Made by a program: the position numbers and the translations under genes. A stretch of DNA of 64,000 nucleotides from Rhodosporidiobolus odoratus (Eukaryota; Basidiomycota; Microbotryomycetes; Sporidiobolales; Sporidiobolaceae). Below are positions 37,351 to 48,127 of this stretch, in pieces (position 1 is the first letter of the stretch; each line of letters opens with the position of its first letter). The notes under the pieces are model-generated. The model did not search any database and was not told where the DNA came from. It saw only the letters and a list, made by a program, of their open reading frames with translations. The stretch is from assembly GCA_034387635.1 (NCBI GenBank), contig JAOANU010000003.1, positions 124,001-188,000 on the forward strand. The letters run 5' to 3'.

Positions 37351-39491
37351 TCAAGCCAGAGGCTGACTGATGATATAGCCGATACAAACAGCTGTAACAG
37401 CGAGAGGCAAGTCAGCATAGCGTCTCGGGATGAGAGATATCCACCCAAACCAATCAAGAGAACAGGCAGGAAGGAGAAAGGGAGAAAGGAAGGAAAAGAA
37501 ACTCACCGGCCCCGAAACTCAACACCCCCGCCACCAACATCTTCCTGAACCCCACCTCCTGCCCAATCGCAAACCCAATCCCAGCAGCATCCACACAAGC
37601 TTTCTCCATCTCCTCTCCCAGCTTTTCCCTCGAAAACTTGTCTCTAACTCGAGCTTTTCCGGTTTGACCTATCGAGTCGCGTTGAGAAGGTGAGAGGGCT
37701 AGGAGGGCGAGGAGAGCTTCGGACCAGGCGGCAGGAGAGCGGGGGCGTAAGAGGCCTGTTGTTGACGAGGTCGACTCCACGGCGGTCGAAGAAACGGCGG
37801 TGGTCGAGGATGAAGGGGACGGCAAGCCCGCGTCCACGATGGTTTCCGTAGGCCCACCGCTATTGGTAGCGATGACGGTTAGACCACTCGCCATAGCCTC
37901 GAGCGGAACGATCCCGAAGTGTTCGTACATCGGCGTATAAAGCAGGGCGATGTTGTTCTTCGCGGCTAGCAACAAGGACTTCTGCGCCGAAGACATGTTG
38001 AGGAGGAAGAGGACTTGAGGGTAGGTGATCTGGTCAGAGGGTGGTGTCGGAGAGATGGTCGGGCGGAAACGAGGCTGAACGGGTGAAGGTACGGACGGGA
38101 CGGTTGAGGCGGAATAGGTATGTTGAGTCAAGTTGTGCTTGGCGGCGACTTGCTGAAGGTGTGAGAGAGTACGGACGTTGTCAGCTAGTCGAGGATCGTA
38201 GCCGCCTACGAAGGAGAAGCGCTTCAGCATAGCAAAGAGGTATGTTCCGGAGAGGCAGTTCCAGGCTCACCCGCGCAAACGAGCCGCAAGTTTGGGTGCG
38301 TGAGGAGAGCTTTCGCGAAAGCTTCCACCGCGAGTGCGACGTCTTTCTTGGCTTCGAAGCGGTTGATCGAGAGGAAAGTCGGAAAGTCGCTATTTCGAGA
38401 GGGTAATCAGCACAAAGTATGGGAGAAACCTGACGGCCCCAAACTCACTTGACAAGCCACTCATCTTCCTTCGCTACCTTCGCCTCCTTCTCGTACGCAT
38501 TCACGTCCACCGCGGGGTATACCACCCTCGGCACCCTCCTCAGATCCGCAAACGTCCTCTGAAAAACCTGACTTGTGAAATCCGAGTTGACCAGGATCTT
38601 GTCCGCCTCTCCGGTCGTGATCTGCTCAATCAGATCCACCGGAGCGCGATAAACCGCGCGCATCTCTCCGCCGAACGAGAAGGGTCGAGGTGCACGAGGG
38701 TCGACGGTGCGGGCGGGGAGTGCAGCCGACGAGGGAGAGAGGAGCAAGTCGGGAAAATGGCAGTAGAAGACGATGCGGTTGGAGCCGAACCATCGGAGGA
38801 AGGGGACGGACGTGCTGAGTTGGTCAATTACGAGGACGTCGAAGGGTTCGAGTTGTCGCCGGAAGGACCAGTCGGCGGAGGAGGTGAATGGGCGGTCGAG
38901 CGGGGTGACCAGCGAGGACAGGAGGGGAAGCTCGGAGAGATGGAAAAGGAAGGATGCGAGGAGGAAGGAGAATGTGAGGTGCAATTGGCGAAGCATGGCA
39001 CAGATGATTGTGAAACGGCCAAATATGGAACGCGGAAACAAGGAGTTGCCGAGTACGTGCACATTGAGGGTACCTACCAGGGGGTCAGGTGTGAGTAGCT
39101 TCCTCGTGCATGCTCGAGAGGTCGGAAGCGACATACCGTCACGCGTCTCTTCGAAGCTTCGCCCTTTCGGTCCATCCTCGTGGTAACCGGTGAACACCTC
39201 GACATCGTGCCCCCGCTTCTGCAGCTCGACTGCTGCATCAACGACGAGCCTTTCTGCTCCACCTGCGCACGAAGAAGAGGGAGCAGGATGCAATGGAGGT
39301 CAGTCTAGGGGGGCTCGGGAGGGGGAGGTGGGGAACACGGGAGAGTAGTCCGACGAAAGACCGCAGGGAAAGTCAGGCGTACCGAGGCCGAGGTCGGGAT
39401 GTATGAAGGCGATGCGTAAATTGGGCGGTAAGGGTATTGGAGGATATTGAGAGGGCGACATCGGTTGTTGAGGTTGAGGTGAAAGTTGCAT
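37351..39491 (-). CDS. ALG2: Alpha-1,3/1,6-mannosyltransferase ALG2
   Basis: This GT4-family enzyme adds the second and third mannoses to the dolichol-linked oligosaccharide on the cytosolic face of the ER. Start 39491 (MQLSPQPQQPMSPSQYPPIP). Exons give [24 protein letters not shown] (family [17 protein letters not shown]), GHDVEVFTGYHEDGPKGRSF, DQLSTSVPFLRW, IVFYCHFPDLLL, MRAVYRAPVDLIEQITTGEA, DKILVNSDFTSQVFQRTF, RVVYPAVDVNAYE, FPTFLSINRFEAKKDVALAV and GGYDPRLADN. The nucleotide-sugar motif E-x7-E is present (EHFGIVPLEAM), followed by TNSGGPTETI. The last exon joins in phase 1 to give VLSFGAAVCIGYIISQPLA, a hydrophobic C-terminal segment, stop 37351-37353. Full length with no disruption seen. 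Confidence 0.92.
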
Positions 39492-40059
39492 GTCGGAAGT
39501 AGGGGGAGTAGCGTTTGCGAGTTGCTAGCCGTACAGGAGGGTATCTGTGAGAGTTCTGTTACAGTGTAGGCTATATTTGATGCGGCTTATGTGGAGTTGA
39601 AGCTGCGAGGCGAGTCAGATCGAGACGAACGAGGTCGACACGGGGTGGTTCCCATTTTAACTCGACCACCTCGACCAATGGCTCCCTGACCATGCTGCTA
39701 GACTGCTCTATCGTATGCTGCACCTTTCACCGACCACCGCCGCTCTATCGCCGTCGTGCAGACGAGGCTGGACCTCCTTCGACTCTCGCCTTGAAATCTT
39801 CTCAACTTGCTCATACATCACGTACTGGGCCGAAGCTGGGCACCTTGTATGATGGGGCACCGCAGGGTGACACTAGCAGCGCACTGGGCACGCAGGGTTG
39901 GAGCAAACCTGGTTCGTCCTTCTCCCTCTGCTGCCTCTCCGATGCCGTGCTGACTCTTCTCTGTCTGCGTACAGACATCCAGCCCAGGTCGCAAGCGACT
40001 ATCGCCTTTGTATGCGCCAGCTAAAGCTACCTGGTGAGCCCTTCCCTCCCTCTCCCACG
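39492..40059. other. Left edge of accessory island
   Basis: Region upstream of ALG2 leading into the third partial copy of repeat R. Contains a frame rich in Leu/Arg without family similarity. No gene called. Confidence 0.3.
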
Positions 40060-40235
40060 GTTCTTACAAAGCTCGCGGATACGATGCTTTCTTTAATTAG
40101 ACGCTCACGCCCGGCTCTACGGAGACCGACGCGAAGGAGGACAAAACTCAGTCAAATATATAACCCTGATCCGCAATAACATGACCATGACAGATGAAGC
40201 ACCAGGCTGACATTCGCCTCTTCTTCTGCAGCTCT
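40060..40235 (+). repeat. Dispersed repeat R, partial copy
   Basis: The segment from aagctcgcggatacgatgct to the cag near 40231 matches the 3' ends of the copies at 45875-46030 (plus) and 8105-7960 (minus strand). The shared features are the gatacgatgctttctttaat core, the cactcagtcaaatatat-like end and a downstream aggctgac plus pyrimidine-rich cag, which looks like the 3' end of an intron. The 5' two thirds of the repeat are missing or too diverged here. Confidence 0.6.
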
Positions 40236-40827
40236 TCGCAGATTGTGCTCTTTCTCTTGGGTCGCTCAGTCTTCGATCCCGCACAGCCCACGTTCTTTCT
40301 CGCCAGCATCGCCTGACGCTTCTACCGCGCCCTCACATGCGCTTACACGCGTTGTCTCACGCGCGACGAGTGCTGTCCGCATCCTTTCCTGCTGCTGTTC
40401 TTCCGCTTCGTCGTCTTGACTCGAGGCTTCAACGGTGACGAGCAAGTCCTCGACCTGCACGGGTTCTACCATCTCCCTACGCTGTCTCTACTCTCCACAT
40501 TTTGACCAGCCTCGAGCCCGCCGCCTGTCCGCCTATAATACAACACCTTTCCACGGACCTGTCCTTTGTTCTCCCCCCGAGCTACGCTGTTCGTCATTCG
40601 TCCCACATGCTGTTGACCGACAAAGTACTTTCCTACCGCCACGCGATTGACCGACAGTCATCGGTCATCCACGCGAGACGTCTCAACCGCTCATCGCCTC
40701 CTGGTCCGCGGACATCGCGCCCACTTTCCTCCTGTTGTTAAGCTGGTCACCGAGACGTTCCCTCTCTTCTTGACACCCTTTCCCTGCCTGGCTGATTGCC
40801 CCAACCTTGTTGATTGCCCCATCCGAA

Positions 40828-41992
40828 ATGGACCAAATCCGAAAGCTACCGCGTCGTCCTCGTATCTCATCAAGCTCGAGTCGGGACTTGCAGGCTGTTG
40901 TCGAGGAGACGGACAGCTTGCAGGCTGGAATCGAGCATTTGAAGGCGACGGTTTGGTTTAGTGAGTCTTCTCCCTGCACCTTTCTGCCTTCCAGCTTTCG
41001 GAGACTGAAGAAGGAGAATGGATCGCAGCTCCCAAGCAGACGTTGGACCAGAGAGAAGCTGGTACGCCTTCTCCCCGTTCTCAGGATGTGGCACGACGCT
41101 GATTATGGATGATCGCTGCAAAGCTGAGAGTGCCCGTGTGTCGGTAGCCAAGGTTTCAATGGATCGTTTGGCGGATCACGAGGCAAAGCTACTCTTTCTA
41201 GCGTTGACGGAAGAAGCAGCGGAAAAGGTATGGCCAGCTCATTGAATTGGATCGACTGGGCAAGGAGGATTGACCCTGCTGCTGCGCAGGAACAACCCGT
41301 CTATAGCCATGTTCCAAAGGAGTTGAGTCTGTGTATCAGGGCAACGGAAAAACGACATGAGGCGGAGGAAGTGTTGGCAGCCTCGACAGCCCAGTCATAC
41401 CAGGACTGCCGTGTGCACAGTGAGTTCCTGTCTCATCTTTGCACGAAGAGCTTCAAGGGCTGACACTAGCCCGTGACATTTCAGGCAAACTTTCAAGCCG
41501 GTCAGACTTTGGTGAGTCAGATATGTCTGCTGATAGGCTGGCTTGAGGACTGACGCTTTCGTGCGTACAGTCAACCAGCGCCTGACATGTAAGTTCAAAG
41601 CTGGTATCAAAGGTGTTACAAAGCTGAGTTGACCACTTTCCCTTTGCTTTATGTGCAGGCGCTACCAATGCCGCGCTTGGGGCATACCGCTATGAATCCT
41701 TACAAACAGCATTGCGCAATCTCAAGTCAGACTTGGAGGACCAGCCCACTCTGTACGACAGGCTTCAGAACAAGTTCTTTCCAAGCCAAGCCCAGAGACT
41801 TGAGTGTAAGACGGAGCCCTTTCTCGCTTCTCCCTCTACGCCCTGAGCTGATTCCGCGCTCACCCGCCGTGATCAGATCGACGTCCGCCTCGACATGCTA
41901 CACGCAATGCCGCATTCCTTCCGCTCCCGATTAACGTTTACACCGTGGCACCGCGACCGAGGGAGCCCGCGCCCAAGACCATGCGAGACTAA
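40828..41992 (+). CDS. Hypothetical protein, family X copy B
   Basis: No known family. Exon 1 starts MDQIRKLPRRPRISSSSSRD, then LQAVVEETDSLQAGIEHLKA. Later exons: LSETEEGEWIAAPKQTLDQR; AESARVSVAKVSMDRLADHE, AKLLFLALTEEAAEK; EQPVYSHVPKELSLCIRATE, KRHEAEEVLAASTAQSYQDC; ATNAALGAYRYESLQTALRN, LKSDLEDQPTLYDRLQNKFF; then, after a gtaaga donor, RRPPRHATRNAAFLPLPINV to a stop at 41990-41992. It aligns exon by exon with copy C. The exon 1/2 junction is a problem: the best donor (gtgagt at 40961) puts exon 2 out of frame, so either a weaker phase-0 donor is used or this copy is damaged. Charged, helical, coiled-coil-like; no signal peptide. Confidence 0.5.
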
Positions 41993-43207
41993 GGAAGGCT
42001 ACACTAGCCATTTCTTGTAATAGCATTATGGTGTGGTGATTGTACTTAGAATCGCAACAAGGTCAATAATTGTTGTCGGTATAACCATTTGCTGCTTCCG
42101 TCCCCCACTTTGTAAATATTCTTGACTTTTCTCCATGTTGGAAATTGTGCTTCTCCAAACACTGGCATGCTCTACCGGCCCCACGGTCTGATATTCCTTG
42201 ATGTACCAGGAAGGCTAGAAACAACCAATGCAACAACAGACAGAAGAAGGTGACAGCCTGTTGTCTAGGTCAAACGGTTCTCTGAGACAAGCACTGATAT
42301 CAGTGAGTCCCTCGGAACCAAGGAGCCATGGTAGAAAGGGCTTCTGACGGGGTTCTCAGGCTGATTCAGTTTGAGAAGGTCACACTCTCGACTGTCATTT
42401 GTGCTTGTTCTGCTCAATCTGCCTCATGTAGGCTCTTATATGCTGGGAATCCGCAGCCATGCTCTCCAAGACCCTCAGTACGGCAACTTGTTTTGCTTTG
42501 CGGAGGGAGTTGCGAGGACCTCTGATTCCGGTAAAGAGGACCGATCGTCACTCGGTGGACAACTCTCCCTCCTTGATCGACTTGCTCATTTCTCATGCGC
42601 TATGCCGATACTGTTTGTTGCTTGCTGGTCCCAAGTCAAGACGGAGGCCGCGTGCCACATATTTACGCCTTGGGCTGAGAGGCTTTGAGCTCCTCCCTGC
42701 CCCCCCTCCCCCTACCCTCTCAAGCGGCTCCCCAACTCTCCCCTGCCGCCCGCTGGCAGTGGTCAGAAGTGGTCAGTTGTTGTAGTGGAGCACTGCTGCA
42801 CTGAGCTCTTTGGGGGGGGTTCAATAGTATTCCCGCTATGACTTGTAATCATCTCCGGTTTTTTTTTTTTTTTTTTGTTTTTTGGCCTCTCTCGGCTCCC
42901 CCGTTTTTCATTGCTCTGCTTTCAACTGAGCACTCATACATTTGCGTCTGGCATGTAAGTGAAGTATCACGTATCACATCCTTCTCGATATCATTGAGTA
43001 GCCGAAAGAGCGAGACAACCCGAGCAATAAAGGTGCATATGGAGATTTTTGCAAGTTATGCATGTCATCCTGTCACTGTTCTGCCATACTCCTTAGGCGG
43101 TCATTACCCCCCAGCATACTGAACTGAGCCTTGATAGCTAAATGGGAACAGCAGTGGAACACATCAGAGAAAAGCGACACTTGAAAATCTGCAAGAACCC
43201 ATGAAGC
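41993..43207. other. Accessory spacer, no gene seen
   Basis: 1.2 kb without a supportable gene. A T-tract of 16 lies at about 42861-42876. Frames are short and no family is recognised. Confidence 0.4.
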
Positions 43208-43211
43208 AGTA

Positions 43212-44226
43212 CAGTAGATTCCCTCTATAAGAAACACATCGGGAGATCAGATTCTTGCTTCTTATAGGGGAGCATTTCTTACAGAGGTTGACCTATACCA
43301 TATTGTAGCCACTGTTCTGATTCCTTGTGAACTCTTCTTACCTTGGTCATAGCTACTCTGTGAAGTGAGCAAACAGAGGTCAAAGTCAAAAAGGCCAAAC
43401 TTCCCTCAGTCCAGCCAGCCAAGGTGCGAAGCTGGAAAGACCGGAAACTTAAGGACGAGGGGTTGAATCCGAGCGTTTGACTTTTTTTTGATCAGATTGA
43501 CTTTTTTTTTGATCAGACTACTCTCGTCCTCTGACAGAGAAGCAAGATGAGGTCCAATGCTTGCAAGCCTTTATGCATGTGTACAGAGAGCGGAATCTAG
43601 AAAAAACAGCAGAAAGGCTTGTGTCCAAGCTCCCATCCACTCCTCCATCTTGTTGAGGACATCCTCCTCCCTCTCCTCCCGCTCCAGCTCTGGATGCGAG
43701 CACCTCGGTACAGCAAGGTCAATGGACACTTCCTTGTGGTCTGTCCACCCGATGGCGAGCGAGCGGCAGGGTTTTGACCGCCTCAGAGTCCTCGGAGAGG
43801 GCAATAACTGTGACGATTGGGTCGCTGTCCCCTCGATCCTGTGAAGGACAAGCAAGGCAAGGACAGTCATAGCTGTCAAGACAAAGTCAGAGAGACAGCA
43901 AGGGAAGACGAGCGGCCAACAAGTCAACCTCAGCAGGTTACCCTCTCCAGCAATCCAACTCGTTCAGGCTTGTGGCGCAGGAAGAAAGGCCACAGGCACC
44001 AGAAGCGTCTGTGACGACGACTGCTTTTGAGGAACACGGGGGTGCTCAGCAGTGAAGGTTTAACATATGTGTTCTGACTATAAGAAATATGACCTTCTCA
44101 AGTGTGCTTTTTCCTTATAGCGGTGCTTCTTGCTTCACACCATAGAACAGAGGTGGGAGACAGCAAAATTGCTTCCTATAGAGCAACATTTTTAATAGGG
44201 AGCCTTCTTATAGAGGGTATCTACTG
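43212..44226. mobile_element. Pogo/Tc1-mariner-like non-autonomous element with TA target duplication
   Basis: The ends form terminal inverted repeats. The left end begins CAGTAGATTCCCTCTATAAG at 43212; the reverse complement of the right end begins CAGTAGATACCCTCTATAAG. At least 21 of 22 bases match. Both ends are flanked by TA (43210-43211 and 44227-44228), the target duplication of the Tc1/mariner/pogo superfamily. Just inside the ends are further diverged motifs of the same type (ttcttataggggagcatt near 43260, ttcctatagagcaacatt near 44173). The roughly 1-kb interior has no recognisable DDE transposase, so this is a MITE-like deletion derivative. A 20-bp segment, ttgacttttttttgatcaga, is repeated in tandem near 43479-43518. 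Confidence 0.75.
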
Positions 44227-44327
44227 TACTCTGAATGGACGCAATACAGGTCGTAGTGAGACTGAGTCGCCAGGATGTCAGCTAGGTCAACGCCGTGAGG
44301 GCCACAAAGGAGAATGTACCTATTGAT

Positions 44328-44330
<3 letters not shown>

Positions 44331-44389
<59 letters not shown>
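44331..44389. repeat. (GA)n microsatellite
   Basis: An uninterrupted run of about 29 GA dinucleotides between tattgatact and attcttgttc. It lies about 100 bp outside the right end of the pogo-like element. Confidence 0.95.
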
Positions 44390-44394
<5 letters not shown>

Positions 44395-44984
44395 TTGTTC
44401 CAAGTCGCTTCGAGCAATAAAGCCCACGTGGACCATCTAACTGGGGGAAGGGGGGGAGGTATAGTAACTACTACAGATGAGAACTAAAGTGGAAGTATAG
44501 TGGACGAAATGGAAAGTGAGAAAAAGGCAAGACAAAAACTTCGACGCTCCGCCCCACCTCTCCTCTTTGCCTCAAAACTCATCTCCTCCCCGTCGAACCA
44601 ACTCTGCCGCCTTGAACACCCCGGCATCCACCCCTACTATTGATACTGAACAAACCACCTCGACCTTCTCGAGCCTGTCGGGATAGCGCTGCTTACCACA
44701 GCCTCAATCTCTCGCTCTGGCATCTACAGCCTCAATCTTTTTACTATTTCGCTGGTGACCCAGCTCTGAGACTCCTGCTCTCAACTCATTGGCGGCTTAC
44801 CACTTGCAGCGACGCCCGCCAGGTAGACCACATTGCTTCGACAAGGAGAGACCGAGACGGGTCGCCGCGTAGCGGTTGGGAGAATTTGGCTAAGGCTGCC
44901 GGTGGAGGCTTGGATGCGACCGTGCCATTCTAATTGACTAGGTTGCTTGGGTTGCTGGGCGAAGGTCTGACAGCGATGCTGAGC
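44390..44984. other. Spacer upstream of repeat R copy 2
   Basis: About 600 bp with no recognised gene. Short frames are Ser/Arg-rich without family similarity. Confidence 0.35.
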
Positions 44985-45965
44985 GAAGGCGAAAGAGGAA
45001 GAAAAAGACAAACAAGGATTCGATGGAAGCAGTTTGCCGTGCCAAGCTGACCGAAAGTTGGCTATTCTGATTGCGTCCTATACTGCTACAATAGTACTCG
45101 TCAGCAGAGGCAGTACGACTGAACCTGCATTGCCTCGAGAGATCAATCAAGCGAGAGCTAGGAGGGTCTCGCAGTGCGAGGATGGACAGGACACCCTTGT
45201 CAGCTCGGATGGGGTCTGGGTGTCACTTCGGTCGTCAGAATAGGCGCAAGCATTGTGTGGGTCAGACAGCGGCAGCGTTATTCCTGATGGCTCGGCGCCA
45301 TCCCCGATGAAGGTGAGAAAAAGCTGCTTTCCGTAATCTGCCGGAAACTGCGACGGGTTCACGTAGGAGTGCATGAGCTACGGAAGAGGGCGCAGCTTGG
45401 AAAGTGTATGGGTTACGAGATGAGGCAAACGAGGGCGATGTCGATGAGAAAAGGTTGAATCACTCCCTTGTCTTCGTTACGTATCTAGCTCGGAGACAGA
45501 CGCTGCTGCAGGATCGTCACGTGCCTCCACAGGCGCCAATCTGGGCGAACTTTCATTCACCTCGCCGTCGTCGACCCCCGAATCAGTCAACTCTCGCTTC
45601 GAATCGTCACCGTCTTACTTGTCTGCGCGGTCTGGGCAGCAAATGTGAAGCATATCTGCTGTAAGACTACACTGGCCCGCGTGCTGCGGCTGAGCTGCTA
45701 TACTGGTGCGCCTTTTTCTCCTTGAATATTCCCCTCCTCGTCTTGCTGATACCCACTCTGTTCGCCTGAAGCGTGGTGTACAGCTCTTTGGGCGGAGCTA
45801 TGAATGCTCACGCAGACTGCACTGCTTCACTGCTGGTCAGCCTCGCTCTCCTTTGTCCCTCATGCCAAGCTCGCCGATACGATGCTTTCTTTATTAAGAC
45901 GCTCATGCCCGGCTCCACGGAGACTGAAGCGACGGAGGACAACACTCAGTCAAATATATGACTCT
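44985..45965 (+). repeat. Dispersed repeat R, copy 2
   Basis: This plus-strand segment matches the minus strand of 8016-9020 over its whole length. Clear anchors are ttggcacggcaaactgc (minus-strand reading near 45045), the ctcgcactgcgagaccctcc segment near 45180, the frame segment LVFVTYLARRQTLLQDRHV at about 45466-45525, and the end near 45955 (actcagtcaaatatatgac). It lies directly upstream of family X copy C. Inverted, diverged copies without clear termini suggest an old duplication or a remnant of a mobile element. Confidence 0.7.
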
Positions 45966-46597
45966 GATCCCCGCAGCGTCACCCCGACAACGAGACGCAG
46001 AGGCTGACATCGCCTTCTTGGTCCACAGATTCGACTGCTTTAGCGACTGTGCTTGCCAATAGCTCCGCTGGCGCCGGGCGCAAGCCAGCCTTACCGGCAA
46101 TAACGCGGTCCATGGGTCTGTCGGTTCCGCATTCGCGCGGTGTCTGCTGCAGACGCCTTTTTCTGCCAGGCTCCGCTTCTTCACCTTCTCCACCCTTCTC
46201 CAGCGTCCCAGTCTCCGATGAGCGCCGTACGCCCCGCTCACCACGCTCGCTTGGGCCCTCTGCCTTGTCCGCCTCTCGCCTGCTCATCCACAGCAGCCGC
46301 TACCTCGATTAGCCCGGCGAGCGACACTGCCTTAACGCCTTCAATGAAAGTGTTCGTTGATTGGCGCATGCTGATCCGCGGGTCCCACCCCTTGGTGATC
46401 GAAGAGGCACGCGCTCAACGCCGTATAGTAACAGACGCATGTGCAAGACGGCGCAGCCGCTCATCGCCTCCTGGTCCGCGGAGGTCGCGCCATATTGCCT
46501 CGGATCCTCCCTCCTCCTTCCTTCCTTTCCGTCCTCCTAGCGCATCAAGTGCACCTTTCCCACCTACAATCTACGCCTTGTCTTCAATCGCTTCGCC
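45966..46597 (+). other. 5' region of family X copy C
   Basis: This holds the intron-like end aggctgac...ccacag (45997-46030) shared with the other copies, and a segment near 46462-46490 (cgctcatcgcctcctggtcc) that is also found upstream of copy B at 40690-40715. So the sequence upstream of B and C is conserved as well as the genes. It could contain non-coding leader exons. Confidence 0.4.
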
Positions 46598-47839
46598 ATG
46601 CACAACGCCATGGACGCCGTGACGGACCTTCCACAGCCTGAAGTCCTAGATGAAAAAGCTGCAGAAATAGTTCACGAGGTGATACAACTGAAACTGGGGG
46701 TATCGAATTTAATGTTGGTGGACTTCACAGGTCCGTGTTTGTGTCATCTTCTGCCCACTGTGACGAACTGGAGCATTTGCGTCTGCAGACCGGCGACATG
46801 GACTGAAGCTGAGGGAAAAAGGTACGTGGAGTCGTTGCGCCGGCTACTTAAATGAATGAAGCTGACTCTTGCGGTGCCAGCTGAACAGAGCCGTGTGTGG
46901 CTTGCGAGACCAGCACTCGATAGCCTGGCTAATCGGGAGGCGCATTTGTGTTTTCTCGCAGTACAAGCTGACAAAATTAATGTACGCCGCCTCTTTCCCT
47001 CCCTTCAGGCTTTTAAAGATGAGAATTCACAATCTACTGCGGCAGACTGTCGGCAACGTGGACATCATGCAGCACGAACTCGAGAAGTACATCAAGGAGG
47101 CAAAACAGTGCCAGCGAGCGGCTATTGAGGCATGTAGACAGGCACGGCAGAAGTATCAGGAGTGCCGAAAGGAGGGTAAGCGCCCCGGTTCTTTGTGTTA
47201 CATACGGCCGACGAGGTTGAGCTCATGCTTTTTTTCTAGGCAGTCTCCAGGCGGTTGCAGATTACGGTAAGCTGCCTCTTGCTTCGCCGATTCATACGGA
47301 ATCGACTGACTGATTTTTCAACCGATGCAGTGAACGCTGCTCTGAAAGGTCTGTCCACCTCAGCGAAGCACCCGCAGAATCTCCGCCTGACCCTGACTTC
47401 GTCTTGTCCCACCTGCAGAAGCAACGGATGCCGAACTCGTAGCGTATCGCTATCATGCGCGGGAGACGGCGTTGTCCAGACTTAGCGGAGCTTTCGAGCG
47501 TTCCTACGCTCGAGGCCAGGTCGAGTCGCAGCCACAAGAACCCTCATCTGCCAACCTGTCGCGACGATCTTCCTCTCACTCCGAGTCCGCGCACCATAGT
47601 GCTCGTTCGAGTGACGAAACACTACAAGGGTCACCACGCCGTCATAGCGGTGAAGACGGTGTCCTCCTGCCTCGTGAGAGAAAAGTCTTTTATTGCTTCG
47701 CCCCCCCTTCACCGAGCTCACCCTTTTCGAAACCACAGGCCGCCGTGCGGGGCTCTTCAACGTGCCAGAACAGGTCAAGGTCTACGATCCGGCAGCGCGA
47801 CTCCCAGGAACTCCGCCACCTGAAGCGTTTGCGCAGTAG
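46598..47839 (+). CDS. Hypothetical protein, family X copy C
   Basis: No known family. Spliced reading: MHNAMDAVTDLPQPEVLDEK, AAEIVHEVIQLKLGVSNLML, VDFTG; DRRHGLKLREK; AEQSRVWLARPALDSLANRE, AHLCFLAVQADKIN; a helical exon with LLRQTVGNVDIMQHELEKYI, KEAKQCQRAAIEACRQARQK, YQECRKEG; small exons; ATDAELVAYRYHARETALSR, LSGAFERSYARGQ, a Ser/Arg/His-rich stretch; and, after an intron, RRRAGLFNVPEQVKVYDPAA to a stop at 47837-47839. Copies B and C agree in exon order, intron phases and short motifs (AE-x-(S/A)RV, LA-x-(H/R)EA-x-L-x-FLA, AYRY-x4-TAL). About 300 residues, strongly helical in the middle, coiled-coil-like, no signal peptide. Confidence 0.6.
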
Positions 47840-48127
47840 GAGGATGCAAGTCGCCGGTGTCCCCTTCCAATCCCGAACTTCCTAGCCTGTCTCCGTGGAT
47901 CGTGATACCTAGCGAGCTGTGTAGCTGAGGTAGAGCCGGTATACGTTGAACCCAATTTGTAACAATACAAGGTCTTCCTGCTGCAGGGCCCGGCGCGCTC
48001 GCGTACCTGCTTTCTCTGCGCTTCAGCCCTTCATCAGGGAAGGAATTGCTAGTAAAGATGTAGCAGATTATTAAGACAGCAAGTGAATGGACCAAAGAAG
48101 GACAGAAGGGTACCAGACTACTGTTCC

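Noticed and set aside
44331..44389. Possible functional GAGA regulatory element
   Set aside because: It is an uninterrupted dinucleotide run with no nearby gene start; a plain microsatellite explains it.
40060..47839. Idea that family X are homeodomain mating-type genes
   Set aside because: No WF-x-N-x-R recognition helix is found in any copy, and the genes are not a divergent HD1/HD2 pair.
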